Shown piece by piece: positions 1-7,129 of a stretch of 64,000 bases of DNA; the stretch's first letter is position 1, and the number at the start of each line of letters is the position of its first letter. The DNA comes from an uncultured Oscillospiraceae bacterium. Lineage in GTDB: Bacteria > Bacillota > Clostridia > Oscillospirales > Ruminococcaceae. The notes beneath the pieces are model-generated. The model worked only from the letters and a program-made list of their open reading frames with translations, was not told the DNA's origin and did no database searches. The stretch spans positions 85,920 through 149,919 of the forward strand of contig CAJUPO010000004.1 in assembly GCA_910588145.1 (NCBI GenBank), given 5' to 3'. The translations under genes were made by a program, and so were the position numbers.

Positions 1-2
1 AT

Positions 3-317
3 AATCAGATGATTTTCAGAGATAATATTCAAAAGCATATTTTTGGAAAACAAATACTTCTTCTCATTTCATCTGCTTCAACCGGTAAAACTATTATACG
101 CACAGTAGACTGCCTTCAGTACTATAATGGACAGCTTGCTGGTATTTCATCTATTTTCAGCGCAATAAATGAGTATAATGGACTACCTGTAAATTCAATT
201 TTTAAGTCTGATGATCTCCCAAATTATAAAACAATGGGCTCACATTCATGCGAGTTATGTCAAAACGGTCAGAAGGTTGATGCTATTGTAAATAGTTACG
301 GATATTCTAAAATATAA
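3..317 (+). CDS. Orotate phosphoribosyltransferase-like protein, C-terminal part (cut by window edge)
   Basis: The reading frame is open to the left edge, so the apparent ATG at 9 is probably internal and the true start lies outside the window. The visible 104 residues contain a PRPP-loop-like segment (LLLISSASTGKTII) followed by a tail ending in CELCQNGQKVDAIVNSYGYS. The order resembles the C-terminal half of Firmicutes orotate phosphoribosyltransferase-like PRTases, which join PRPP to a nucleobase in the cytoplasm. The PRPP loop is degenerate: SSASTGKT replaces the usual acidic DDxxTTG pair. The protein may therefore be a diverged paralogue rather than PyrE of the pyrimidine pathway. A hairpin terminator follows at once. 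The family is fairly sure, the exact substrate is not. Confidence 0.55.
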   Translation, partial: NQMIFRDNIQKHIFGKQILLLISSASTGKTIIRTVDCLQYYNGQLAGISSIFSAINEYNGLPVNSIFKSDDLPNYKTMGSHSCELCQNGQKVDAIVNSYGYSKI

Positions 318-352
318 TTTAGCGAAAACCATAAAACTATAAATTAATTGAT

Positions 353-389
353 AAAGCACTTTTTACTTGTAATCGGTAAAAAGTGCTTT
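353..389. terminator. Bidirectional rho-independent terminator
   Basis: A 14-bp perfect stem (353-366 with 376-389) has a 9-nt loop and a T-rich run after it on the plus strand. A weaker T-rich run follows on the minus strand. It sits between the convergent ends of the PRTase fragment and yebC and can serve both. Confidence 0.75.
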
Positions 390-395
390 ACATTT

Positions 396-1124
396 TTATT
401 CATTCATTTCCCAGTTATGATATACATTCTGTACGTCATCGTTATCTTCAAGATGTTCTAAAAGAAGATTCATTTTCTTTATATGCTCTTCATCAGTTAG
501 AGTAGTATAATTTGATGGTATTTGATCAATTTCAGCAGAAAGAACATTATAACCTTTTGAAGTCAATCCTTCCCTTAGGTTTCCGAGTTCAGACGGTTCA
601 CATGAAATTTCTACTGCTTCCTCTTCAACAGACAGATCATCTGCGCCAAACTCAAATGCATCTTCCATTATAACATCTTCATCAATATTATTGTTTTCTA
701 CAATTACAATACCTTTTTTAGAAAACATAAAGGAAACACATCCGCTTGTACCAAGGTTTCCTCCAAATTTGTCAAAATAATGACGTACATCTCCGGCTGT
801 TCTATTTTTGTTATCAGTAAGGCATTCTACAATTACTGCTACACCATTAGGACCATATCCTTCATATACCATGTTTTCGTAATTGTTCTTATCACCGCCG
901 CCGGCTGCTTTTTTTATAACTCTCTCAATATTATCATTTGGAACATTATTAGATTTTGCCTTAGCAATAAGATCACGAAGCTTGGCATTATTGTTCGGAT
1001 CCGGACCGCTTTCTTTAACGCAAACAGTAATTTCACGTCCGATTTTAGTAAAAATCTTCCCCTTAGCAGCATCCGTGGCTTCTTTTTTTCTTTTAATATT
1101 ATTCCATTTTGAATGTCCTGACAT
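396..1124 (-). CDS. yebC: YebC/PmpR family protein (TACO1 family)
   Basis: This 242-aa protein begins with the family signature MSGHSKWNNIKRKK and has the usual length of about 240 aa. Three-domain YebC/TACO1 proteins were long annotated as DNA-binding transcriptional regulators. More recent work links members to ribosomes and translation of difficult sequences such as polyproline. No catalytic residues are expected. The start is supported by a GGGAG-type RBS 8-9 nt upstream. It is the distal gene of a compact minus-strand run after mrnC and obg, with 25 bases to mrnC. Family assignment is secure, the exact role is not. Confidence 0.93.
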   Translation of the reverse strand: MSGHSKWNNIKRKKEATDAAKGKIFTKIGREITVCVKESGPDPNNNAKLRDLIAKAKSNNVPNDNIERVIKKAAGGGDKNNYENMVYEGYGPNGVAVIVECLTDNKNRTAGDVRHYFDKFGGNLGTSGCVSFMFSKKGIVIVENNNIDEDVIMEDAFEFGADDLSVEEEAVEISCEPSELGNLREGLTSKGYNVLSAEIDQIPSNYTTLTDEEHIKKMNLLLEHLEDNDDVQNVYHNWEMNE

Positions 1125-1149
1125 ATAAATTCAACTCCCAATTAATCTA

Positions 1150-1554
1150 TTAAATAACAAGTTCTTCCATATCCCAGATGATTTGAAACAACTCGTCTAT
1201 ACGTTCATTTTTATTTAGTAGATAAAGATAACCAAACAGACATTCCAATGCTGTTGCCCGTCTGTATTCTACTGCGTTAGAATGCTTAGGAACAGTATTT
1301 CCAGTGGCATTTCTTCCTCTTTTAAGCACTGCTTCTTCCTTTTCACTGAGTAAAGGTAAAATAACATCGACAGCAGATGATTGATACGCTGCACAGACTT
1401 TTCTTATTTTAATATTATGAAGCTTAGCAGTCGGCAGATTAGCTGCCATAAGAATTTTTCTTCTTACTAATACCTCATAAACACTGTCGCCGAGAAACGC
1501 AAGGGTAAGCGGACTGTATTGATTAACTTCTCTTTCAGACAAATTATTTTCCAT
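1150..1554 (-). CDS. mrnC: Mini-ribonuclease 3 (23S rRNA maturation)
   Basis: At 134 aa this is the RNase III catalytic domain alone, without the dsRNA-binding domain, as expected for Mini-III. The segment LAFLGDSVYEVLVRR (about residues 18-32) carries the conserved acidic residues of the RNase III signature. The tail YRRATALECLFGYLYL carries the second acidic cluster. In Bacillus subtilis, Mini-III removes the ends of 23S rRNA precursors. It lies 6 bases after obg on the same strand, so the two are probably co-transcribed and linked through ribosome maturation. In many Firmicutes mrnC is beside cysS instead, so the obg link is a local arrangement. Confidence 0.9.
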   Translation of the reverse strand: MENNLSEREVNQYSPLTLAFLGDSVYEVLVRRKILMAANLPTAKLHNIKIRKVCAAYQSSAVDVILPLLSEKEEAVLKRGRNATGNTVPKHSNAVEYRRATALECLFGYLYLLNKNERIDELFQIIWDMEELVI

Positions 1555-1560
1555 TTTAAT

Positions 1561-2838
1561 TTACCTTAAATAATCAAATTCAAAACCAAGGATATTTACG
1601 GTATCGCCTTCATCAATTCCCATTTCTTCAAGCTTGTCTATAATACCGCTTCTTCTGAGTACTTGCTGAAAATATTGCAGTGAAGAGTAATCATCCATAC
1701 TAACAGTACGCATTATTGGCTCTAACCATTTAGCGTCAACAAAATAAACTCCGTCTTCAACGGCTACTTCAAATTTAGAATCTGAAAGTGCTTTATCCTC
1801 AAGTTCTTCTATTGTAATTGGTTCTGCCTCATACTTTTTAACTGGCGGAAGCTTATCAAGTTCTTCTGCAATTTTACCAACAAGCTCTTTTGTCCCCTCA
1901 GTTGTGGCAGCAGAAATACAGAAAAATGAATATCCCTGATTCTCTATATAGCATTTCAGATTATTAATTTGCTCCTCAGTTGCCATATCGCATTTATTGG
2001 CTGCTACTATCTGAGGACATTTTGCAAGCTCGTCACTAAAATTCAAAAGCTCTTTATTTATTTTTTCAAAGTCTTCTATTGGGTCACGTCCCTCAATACC
2101 GGAAACGTCAAGGACATGAACAATCAGACGGCATCTTTCCACATGACGAAGAAACTCATGACCTAAACCTATACCGTCGCTTGCACCTTCAATTAATCCG
2201 GGTATATCCGCCATAACAAAAGACTTTTCTTCTCCGGTTTTTACAACTCCAAGAACAGGAGTAAGAGTTGTAAAATGATAATTTGCAATTTTAGGCTTAG
2301 CTGCACTAACGACAGAAATAAGAGTAGATTTTCCTACATTTGGAAATCCCACCAAACCAACGTCAGCAATTAGCTTAAGTTCAAGGGTAACGTCAAACTC
2401 TTCACCAGAAAAACCAGGTTTCGCAAATCTGGGTATCTGTCTTGTAGACGTGGCAAAATTACTATTGCCTTTTCCGCCTCTTCCGCCTTTTGCAAGGATC
2501 TCAGGTTCATCTCCAGAAATATCAGCCATAATACGTCCAGTTTCGGCATTTTTTACAACTGTGCCTCTTGGAACACGTATTATTAAATCCGGAGCATTTT
2601 TACCTGTACATCTTTGTGCTCCCCCATTCTGACCATTTTCAGCTACATATTTTCTTTTATATCTGAAATCAATAAGAGATGAGAAATTATCATCTGCAAC
2701 AAAAACTACATCGCCGCCCTTGCCGCCGTTTCCGCCGTCTGGTCCGCCTGAAGCAACATATTTTTCTCTATGAAATGAAACAGCGCCGTCTCCGCCGTTA
2801 CCAGCCTTGATTTTTATTCTTGCCTTGTCTACAAACAT
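1561..2838 (-). CDS. obg: Obg family GTPase (ribosome assembly, stress)
   Basis: The 425-aa protein has the full Obg layout. A glycine-rich Obg fold spans about residues 1-158. A G domain follows with G1 GFPNVGKST near residue 165, G3 DIPG and G4 NKCD. A C-terminal OCT domain occupies roughly the last 80 residues, ending NILGFEFDYLR. Obg binds the 50S subunit and couples GTP state to late assembly and to (p)ppGpp. The OCT domain is present in Firmicutes Obg and absent from some other bacteria. It starts after the rpmA terminator, so it is transcribed separately from L21-L27, although the two are neighbours in most genomes. Confidence 0.96.
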   Translation of the reverse strand: MFVDKARIKIKAGNGGDGAVSFHREKYVASGGPDGGNGGKGGDVVFVADDNFSSLIDFRYKRKYVAENGQNGGAQRCTGKNAPDLIIRVPRGTVVKNAETGRIMADISGDEPEILAKGGRGGKGNSNFATSTRQIPRFAKPGFSGEEFDVTLELKLIADVGLVGFPNVGKSTLISVVSAAKPKIANYHFTTLTPVLGVVKTGEEKSFVMADIPGLIEGASDGIGLGHEFLRHVERCRLIVHVLDVSGIEGRDPIEDFEKINKELLNFSDELAKCPQIVAANKCDMATEEQINNLKCYIENQGYSFFCISAATTEGTKELVGKIAEELDKLPPVKKYEAEPITIEELEDKALSDSKFEVAVEDGVYFVDAKWLEPIMRTVSMDDYSSLQYFQQVLRRSGIIDKLEEMGIDEGDTVNILGFEFDYLR

Positions 2839-2884
2839 ATAAATACCTCGTAAATTAAACGTTTAACGTTATATTCCATAAAAC

Positions 2885-2912
2885 AAAATCCCAAGCGTAA
2901 GCCCGGGATTTT
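2885..2912 (-). terminator. Terminator of the rplU-prp-rpmA operon
   Basis: An inverted repeat (AAAATCCC at 2885-2892 with GGGATTTT at 2905-2912) lies just beyond the rpmA stop. Read on the minus strand it is followed by TTTTGTTTT. It separates the ribosomal protein operon from obg. Confidence 0.65.
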
Positions 2913-2933
2913 TATCGGTAATAAGTAATCCGA

Positions 2934-3215
2934 TTACTGTTCTGTGTAAACACAAACCTTTTTACGGTCACGTCCAACACGTTCAAACTTAACCTTACCG
3001 CTAACAAGAGCAAATAGAGTATCATCTGAACCAATGCCAACGCCTTCACCCGGATGAATGTGAGTACCTCTCTGACGTACGAGAATATTGCCAGCCTTTA
3101 CAAACTGACCGTCAGCTCTCTTAACGCCAAGTCTTTTGGATTCGGAATCACGTCCGTTCTTTGTTGAACTAACACCCTTTTTATGAGCAAAAAACTGCAT
3201 GCTGATTTTAATCAT
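2934..3215 (-). CDS. rpmA: 50S ribosomal protein L27, with cleavable N-terminal leader
   Basis: This 93-aa L27 starts MIKISMQFFA followed by HKKGVSSTKNGRD. The leader ending in QFFA is the Firmicutes-type prepeptide removed by the Prp protease. The mature protein would then begin HKKG, and its N-terminus reaches toward the peptidyl-transferase centre. The rest matches L27 throughout (RQRGTHIHPGEGVGIGSDD). The start is fixed by a strong GGAGGTG RBS. The gene follows prp by 3 bases, so enzyme and substrate are encoded side by side. It is regulated with rplU from the promoter and leader at 3848-3960. Confidence 0.97.
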   Translation of the reverse strand: MIKISMQFFAHKKGVSSTKNGRDSESKRLGVKRADGQFVKAGNILVRQRGTHIHPGEGVGIGSDDTLFALVSGKVKFERVGRDRKKVCVYTEQ

Positions 3216-3218
3216 AGT

Positions 3219-3533
3219 TTACACCTCCGTAAATTCAATATTAATAGTCCCATTAAATTCTTGTGACAATAACTCAAGCTGCATAAGCAAACTGTCATAC
3301 AGCTTTTGAAGTATCTCATCACATACTGCGGTTTTAAGTAAAACTGTATTTTCACCTACTGATACTTCAGCTTTAAACTTAAAAATATCAGTTATAGTAT
3401 TTGCAGACATCTGAACTGCGGATGAAACACTTGCACAAGCAATGTCGCTTCCGCTTTCAGCCAAGCCCGCATGTCCTTTTACTTCAAATCCGCAGAAATT
3501 GCCGTTTTTTCTGAAAAATTCAGCATAGATCAT
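3219..3533 (-). CDS. prp: Prp, cysteine protease that trims ribosomal protein L27
   Basis: The 104-aa protein carries the two catalytic landmarks of the Prp (YsxB) family: His in KGHAG (about residue 20) and Cys in SDIACASVS (about residue 33). Prp cleaves the N-terminal leader of L27 after the FFA motif, as shown in Staphylococcus aureus, and this is essential there. Its place between rplU and rpmA is the standard Firmicutes order. The matching leader on the neighbouring L27 supports function. Older databases call it DUF464. Confidence 0.93.
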   Translation of the reverse strand: MIYAEFFRKNGNFCGFEVKGHAGLAESGSDIACASVSSAVQMSANTITDIFKFKAEVSVGENTVLLKTAVCDEILQKLYDSLLMQLELLSQEFNGTINIEFTEV

Positions 3534-3535
3534 AA

Positions 3536-3847
3536 TTAAGCCTTAATAGCTTCAATTTTAACCTGTGTATACGGCTGTCTGTGACCCTGCTTTTTCTTTT
3601 CGCCCTTCTTAGGCTTGTAAGTGAAAACTGTGATCTTCTTAGCCTTACCGTTCTTGAGAACCTTAGCTTCAACAGCAGCGTTTTCTACGTAAGGAGCACC
3701 AACAGTCAGACCATTATCTGAACCAACTGCAACAACCTTCTCAAAGCTAACTGTCTGATCAGCTTCAACGTTAAGCTTTTCAATAAAGAGGGTATCGCCT
3801 TCCTTTACCTGATACTGCTTTCCGCCTGTTTCAATAATTGCGTACAT
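3536..3847 (-). CDS. rplU: 50S ribosomal protein L21
   Basis: At 103 aa it has the normal L21 length and start (MYAIIETGGKQYQVKEGD). The C-terminal RNA-binding tail contains KPKKGEKKKQGHRQPYT. L21 binds 23S rRNA early in 50S assembly. It is the first gene of the rplU-prp-rpmA operon, with 2-3 base junctions. Expression is probably set by the structured 5' leader described separately. Confidence 0.97.
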   Translation of the reverse strand: MYAIIETGGKQYQVKEGDTLFIEKLNVEADQTVSFEKVVAVGSDNGLTVGAPYVENAAVEAKVLKNGKAKKITVFTYKPKKGEKKKQGHRQPYTQVKIEAIKA

Positions 3848-3925
3848 TTTCCGGCACCTGCCTTTTCATCAAAACTCGCTGTGATACGGCGCTGACAAAC
3901 AGCTTTTAAACCGTACACATGCGGC
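3848..3925 (-). ncRNA. Candidate L21 leader (autoregulatory 5' UTR of rplU)
   Basis: The roughly 78-nt leader between the predicted transcription start and the rplU ATG can fold. Read on plus coordinates, 3878-3882 (GCTGT) complements 3899-3903 (ACAGC), and 3885-3889 (TACGG) complements 3911-3915 (CCGTA). The two pairings interleave, so a pseudoknot or a switch between two folds is possible. The RBS (GCAGGTG) follows. L21 leaders are a known Rfam class in Firmicutes in which L21 is thought to repress its own operon. I could not run a covariance search, so membership is inferred from position and pairing. Confidence 0.5.
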
Positions 3926-3931
3926 CTTATT

Positions 3932-3960
3932 ATTTTAACATAAATTAATTATTATGTCAA
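3932..3960 (-). promoter_or_regulatory. Sigma-A promoter of rplU-prp-rpmA
   Basis: On the minus strand TTGACA (3955-3960) is followed after 17 bases by TAAAAT (3932-3937). It drives the ribosomal protein operon. It stands back to back with the DUF1294 promoter 45 bases away. Confidence 0.85.
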
Positions 3961-4005
3961 GATTTTTTTGGTATTTTAAAGCTTTTTTAATAGATACAAT
4001 AGATT

Positions 4006-4034
4006 TTGACAAATTATTTTCCATATGCTATAAT
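4006..4034 (+). promoter_or_regulatory. Sigma-A promoter of the DUF1294 gene
   Basis: A perfect consensus: TTGACA (4006-4011), 17 bases, TATAAT (4029-4034). The start codon at 4060 follows 26 bases later, which excludes an in-frame start at 4006. Confidence 0.88.
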
Positions 4035-4059
4035 CATAAAAAATGAAAGGATTAATTTT

Positions 4060-4347
4060 ATGATTTCTGATATTACTAAAAGCATTGCAATAATTTATTT
4101 GCTGATAATCAATTTAACCGCTTTTATTATGTATTTTTCCGATAAAACCAGGGCTATAAAACACCGCTGGCGCATACCGGAAGCTACTCTTTTATTCATA
4201 GCCGCATTGGGAGGAAGTTTAGGAGCCTTTGCTGCAATGAAAGTTTTTAGGCATAAAACCAAGCATCCTAAATTTTATATAACAGTTCCCTTGCTGGTTA
4301 TTTTCCATATCGCCGTCATTATTTATGTTTTTCTTAAACTGCGCTGA
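4060..4347 (+). CDS. DUF1294 small membrane protein
   Basis: The ATG at 4060 is chosen because GAAAGG (4045-4050) precedes it, and the longer reading frame begins inside the promoter. The 95-aa product has an N-terminal membrane segment, then the DUF1294 signature (DKTRAIKHRWRIPEATLL, GGSLGAFAAMKVFRHKT) and a C-terminal membrane segment. Members are small inner-membrane proteins of unknown function. It has its own consensus promoter and no plus-strand partner. Its last 14 bases overlap the convergent end of fprA (4334-4347), and no terminator lies between them. Confidence 0.82.
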   Translation: MISDITKSIAIIYLLIINLTAFIMYFSDKTRAIKHRWRIPEATLLFIAALGGSLGAFAAMKVFRHKTKHPKFYITVPLLVIFHIAVIIYVFLKLR

Positions 4348-5500
4348 TTATAGCATCCGCAAAATCCTCTAATTGTTTTTCAGTATCCTTCTTTACTGCC
4401 GAACGGATAGTTACAGTTGATTCAAGCACATTGATGTTTTTCATGCTATCAAGATAACCTCTGATGGCCTTTCCGGCTGACGGAGCCCAAGAACCGTTTT
4501 CCATAATGGCAGCGGTTCTATTCTGGTAGGCTTTTGCCCTAAGATGAACAAGAAAATCCTCCATAGGAAGAAATACTCCCCCGTCATAGCTTGCCGCTGC
4601 AAAAACAATACGGTCATACCGGAAAGCATCCTCTACTGCTTCAGCCATATCGTCCCTTGATAAATCAGCTACCGCTACTTTCTGCTCACCTTTTTTTCTT
4701 AGAATGTCAGCAAGCATATTTGCTGCTTTGGCTGTATTCCCATGAATTGAGGCAAATGCAATAAAAACACCCTTATCTTCCGGTTCGTATTTGCTCCAAG
4801 TATTATATTTATCTAAATAATAAGAAAGATTTTCCTTTAAAACTGGTCCATGCAGCGGACATATAGCCTGTAATTCAAAACCGGAAAGCTTTTTAAGCAA
4901 TGCCTGTACCGGAGCTCCGTATTTTCCGACAATATTAAAGTAATATCTGCGTGCTTCACAGGTCCAATCCTCATCTGCATCCAGAGCGCCGAATTTTCCG
5001 AAACCGTCAGCAGAAAAAAGAATTTTTTCAGTCTGCTCATATGTAACCATTACTTCCGGCCAATGAACCATAGGAGCCATTATAAACTGAAGTGTGTGTG
5101 TTCCCAGTGAAAGCGTTTCGCCTTCTTTGACAGTAAGTGTTTCTGATTCAATAGTATCAAAGAAATTTGGAATCATAGCAAATGTTTTAGCATTTCCTAC
5201 AAGTACTGCCGACGGATACATTTCAGTAAATTTTTTTATTGTACCTGCATGATCAGGTTCCATATGAGAAATAACAAGATAATCAGGAGTCCTGCCATCA
5301 AGTTCACGTCCAAGATTTTCTACCCATTCATCGGACGCTCTCTGGTCAACAGTATCCATAACAGCTATTTTTTCATCAAGAATAATATATGAATTATATG
5401 AAATTCCCTTTGGCACAATATATTGACTTTCAAATAGATCAAGAGTCTTATCATTTACACCAATATATTTAACAGTCTCAGTAATTAAACAATCTTTCAT
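4334..5500 (-). CDS. fprA: A-type flavoprotein FprA (flavodiiron protein, O2/NO reductase)
   Basis: The 388-aa protein has an N-terminal metallo-beta-lactamase-like diiron domain (about 1-250), with the ligand motif SHMEPDH near residue 80 and further His ligands (HWPE, LHGP). A C-terminal flavodoxin domain (about 250-388) begins AFASIHGNTAKAA, the FMN phosphate loop. Flavodiiron proteins reduce O2 to water and/or NO to N2O in the cytoplasm of anaerobes. The gene directly upstream encodes a rubredoxin-flavin reductase fusion that can supply electrons, matching the hrb-fprA pair of Moorella. Whether O2 or NO is the main substrate cannot be read from sequence. Confidence 0.95.
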   Translation of the reverse strand: MKDCLITETVKYIGVNDKTLDLFESQYIVPKGISYNSYIILDEKIAVMDTVDQRASDEWVENLGRELDGRTPDYLVISHMEPDHAGTIKKFTEMYPSAVLVGNAKTFAMIPNFFDTIESETLTVKEGETLSLGTHTLQFIMAPMVHWPEVMVTYEQTEKILFSADGFGKFGALDADEDWTCEARRYYFNIVGKYGAPVQALLKKLSGFELQAICPLHGPVLKENLSYYLDKYNTWSKYEPEDKGVFIAFASIHGNTAKAANMLADILRKKGEQKVAVADLSRDDMAEAVEDAFRYDRIVFAAASYDGGVFLPMEDFLVHLRAKAYQNRTAAIMENGSWAPSAGKAIRGYLDSMKNINVLESTVTIRSAVKKDTEKQLEDFADAIISAV

Positions 5501-5553
5501 TTTAATTCTCCATTCATAAATTTTTATCCTAATACTTGCGCCTGATAAAAGAT

Positions 5554-6177
5554 TTATTCATTTTCTACAACCTTTTCAAAATCTTCGACTCCATGTTTGC
5601 ACCATGGGCAAATAAAATCTTTCGGCAATTCTTCCCCTTCATAAATATAACCGCACACTATGCATCTGTAATACGTTTTTGATGTTGAAGTATTTTCCCA
5701 TTTTTTCGGCTTAATATTCTTATGATAGTAATCATAAGTGAGTGATTTTTCATCTGAAGTAACTTTGCTGTTATTAATATTTGCAATAAACAAAGTATGT
5801 GATCCCAAATCAGTTTTATCTACAACTTCACAAGACAAGTATGAGTTAGCAAAATCTGTTAGATACATAATTCCGTTTTCAGACCTTTTACAGCCATCAA
5901 AGCCTTTAAACTTATCTGTTTCATTTCCGCTCTGAAACCCAAACCTTTCAATTAGCTCAAAAGGGCATTTTTCAGTAAGAATGGAAGCATTGAATTTATT
6001 AGTATTAAAAATCATTTCATGCGTTTTTGTGCTTTTATTCACCGTTACGCTTACTTTATCAGGTGAATAAGTCACCTGCGCTAAGGTATTAATTATACTT
6101 CCGTTATCAAAACCATTTTCATTTGCAGTCAATAAATATAGACCGTAGCTAATATTGAATAATGCTGAATTTTCCAT
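5554..6177 (-). CDS. hrb: High-molecular-weight rubredoxin: flavin reductase domain plus rubredoxin
   Basis: The start at 6177 is chosen because AGGAGG lies 6 bases upstream; the longer frame would start at a TTG inside that RBS. Residues about 1-155 form an FMN-binding split-barrel flavin reductase domain. The C-terminus is a rubredoxin with two Cys pairs (CIVCGYIYEGEELP and CPWCKHG). In Moorella this fusion passes electrons from NAD(P)H through FMN and the Fe(SCys)4 site to FprA. Gap to fprA is 53 bases and they share a promoter at 6205-6233. The rubredoxin ends with a short acidic tail. Confidence 0.9.
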   Translation of the reverse strand: MENSALFNISYGLYLLTANENGFDNGSIINTLAQVTYSPDKVSVTVNKSTKTHEMIFNTNKFNASILTEKCPFELIERFGFQSGNETDKFKGFDGCKRSENGIMYLTDFANSYLSCEVVDKTDLGSHTLFIANINNSKVTSDEKSLTYDYYHKNIKPKKWENTSTSKTYYRCIVCGYIYEGEELPKDFICPWCKHGVEDFEKVVENE

Positions 6178-6204
6178 AAAAAACCTCCTCAAACAACTGT
6201 ATAT

Positions 6205-6233
6205 ATTATATCACAGCATATTTTTAAAGTCAA
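6205..6233 (-). promoter_or_regulatory. Promoter of hrb-fprA
   Basis: On the minus strand TTGACT (6228-6233), 17 bases, TATAAT (6205-6210), with TG two bases before the -10. It lies directly after the stop codon of the EamA gene, so the detoxification pair can be expressed independently of it. Confidence 0.82.
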
Positions 6234-6239
6234 TTTTTC

Positions 6240-7112
6240 TTAACATTTTTTGACTTTTTCTTTTTGGTTATTATATATAAACATTAGAACTGCTGAAGCT
6301 ATAATTATAATATATCCCAAAATACTCCATTTATCCGGAGTCTGATAAAAAATAACAAATCCCAAAACCGCAGAAAAAATTATCTGTGAATAATCATAAA
6401 TTGATATTTCTTTAGCAGGCGCATGGCAGTATGCAGCGGTTATTGAAAACTGGCCTCCCGCAGCAGAAAGTCCTGCAAGCATTAGGAAAGCAAATTGATT
6501 AAGGGTCATATTATGGTAATTCAAAATCAGATACGGAAGAGTAACTATACATGAAAATGCCGAGAAGAAAAAAACTATAAAAGGTCCTTTTTCTCCTTTG
6601 CTTCCAAGATACCGTACTGCTGTATAAGCTCCGCCGGCGCTGATTCCCCCTAAGAAACCTACAATTGCCGGAATCAATTCCATATTTATAAAGCTTGGCT
6701 TTATTATAAATATACATCCAAAAAATGCAGCAGCAACAGCGCTTATTTGAAATAAGCTTATTTTTTCCTTTAAGAAAATCAATGAAAAAAGTATTGCAAA
6801 AAAGGGAGACATTTTGTTTAACATTGAAGCGTCAGACAGAACCAGGTGATCTACCGCATAGAAATTACATAGTATTCCCATGGTTCCAGCCGCAGAACGA
6901 ATTAGAAAGTATTTTAAATTTCCTTTTTTCCATCCTGCGGGTATATGATTCTTTCTTAATATAAAAAATGCGAAAATCAACGCTGTTAAATTTCTGAAAA
7001 AGCTTTTTTGAATAGTTGGTATATCACCCGAAAGCCTGACAAAAACGTTCATTAAAGCAAAACAGAACGCTGATAAAATCATGTAAAGTATTCCGAAATA
7101 TTTTTTGCTCAT
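6240..7112 (-). CDS. EamA/DMT family transporter
   Basis: The start at 7112 is supported by AAGGGG about 6 bases upstream; the upstream extension to 7136 overlaps the previous gene. About 290 residues form ten predicted hydrophobic helices in two EamA repeats, the second beginning near LIPAIVGFLGGISAGGAYTAVRY. Ends in a basic tail (NNQKEKVKKC). DMT transporters export or import diverse metabolites, and the substrate cannot be told. It follows the transglutaminase gene with an 17-base gap and may be the last gene of that transcript. Confidence 0.82.
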   Translation of the reverse strand: MSKKYFGILYMILSAFCFALMNVFVRLSGDIPTIQKSFFRNLTALIFAFFILRKNHIPAGWKKGNLKYFLIRSAAGTMGILCNFYAVDHLVLSDASMLNKMSPFFAILFSLIFLKEKISLFQISAVAAAFFGCIFIIKPSFINMELIPAIVGFLGGISAGGAYTAVRYLGSKGEKGPFIVFFFSAFSCIVTLPYLILNYHNMTLNQFAFLMLAGLSAAGGQFSITAAYCHAPAKEISIYDYSQIIFSAVLGFVIFYQTPDKWSILGYIIIIASAVLMFIYNNQKEKVKKC

Positions 7113-7129
7113 AGAAATCCCCTTTTTTA

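Noticed and set aside
780..1128. Plus-strand reading frames opposite yebC
   Set aside because: They are shadows of a well-supported conserved gene, with no RBS, and biased residue content.
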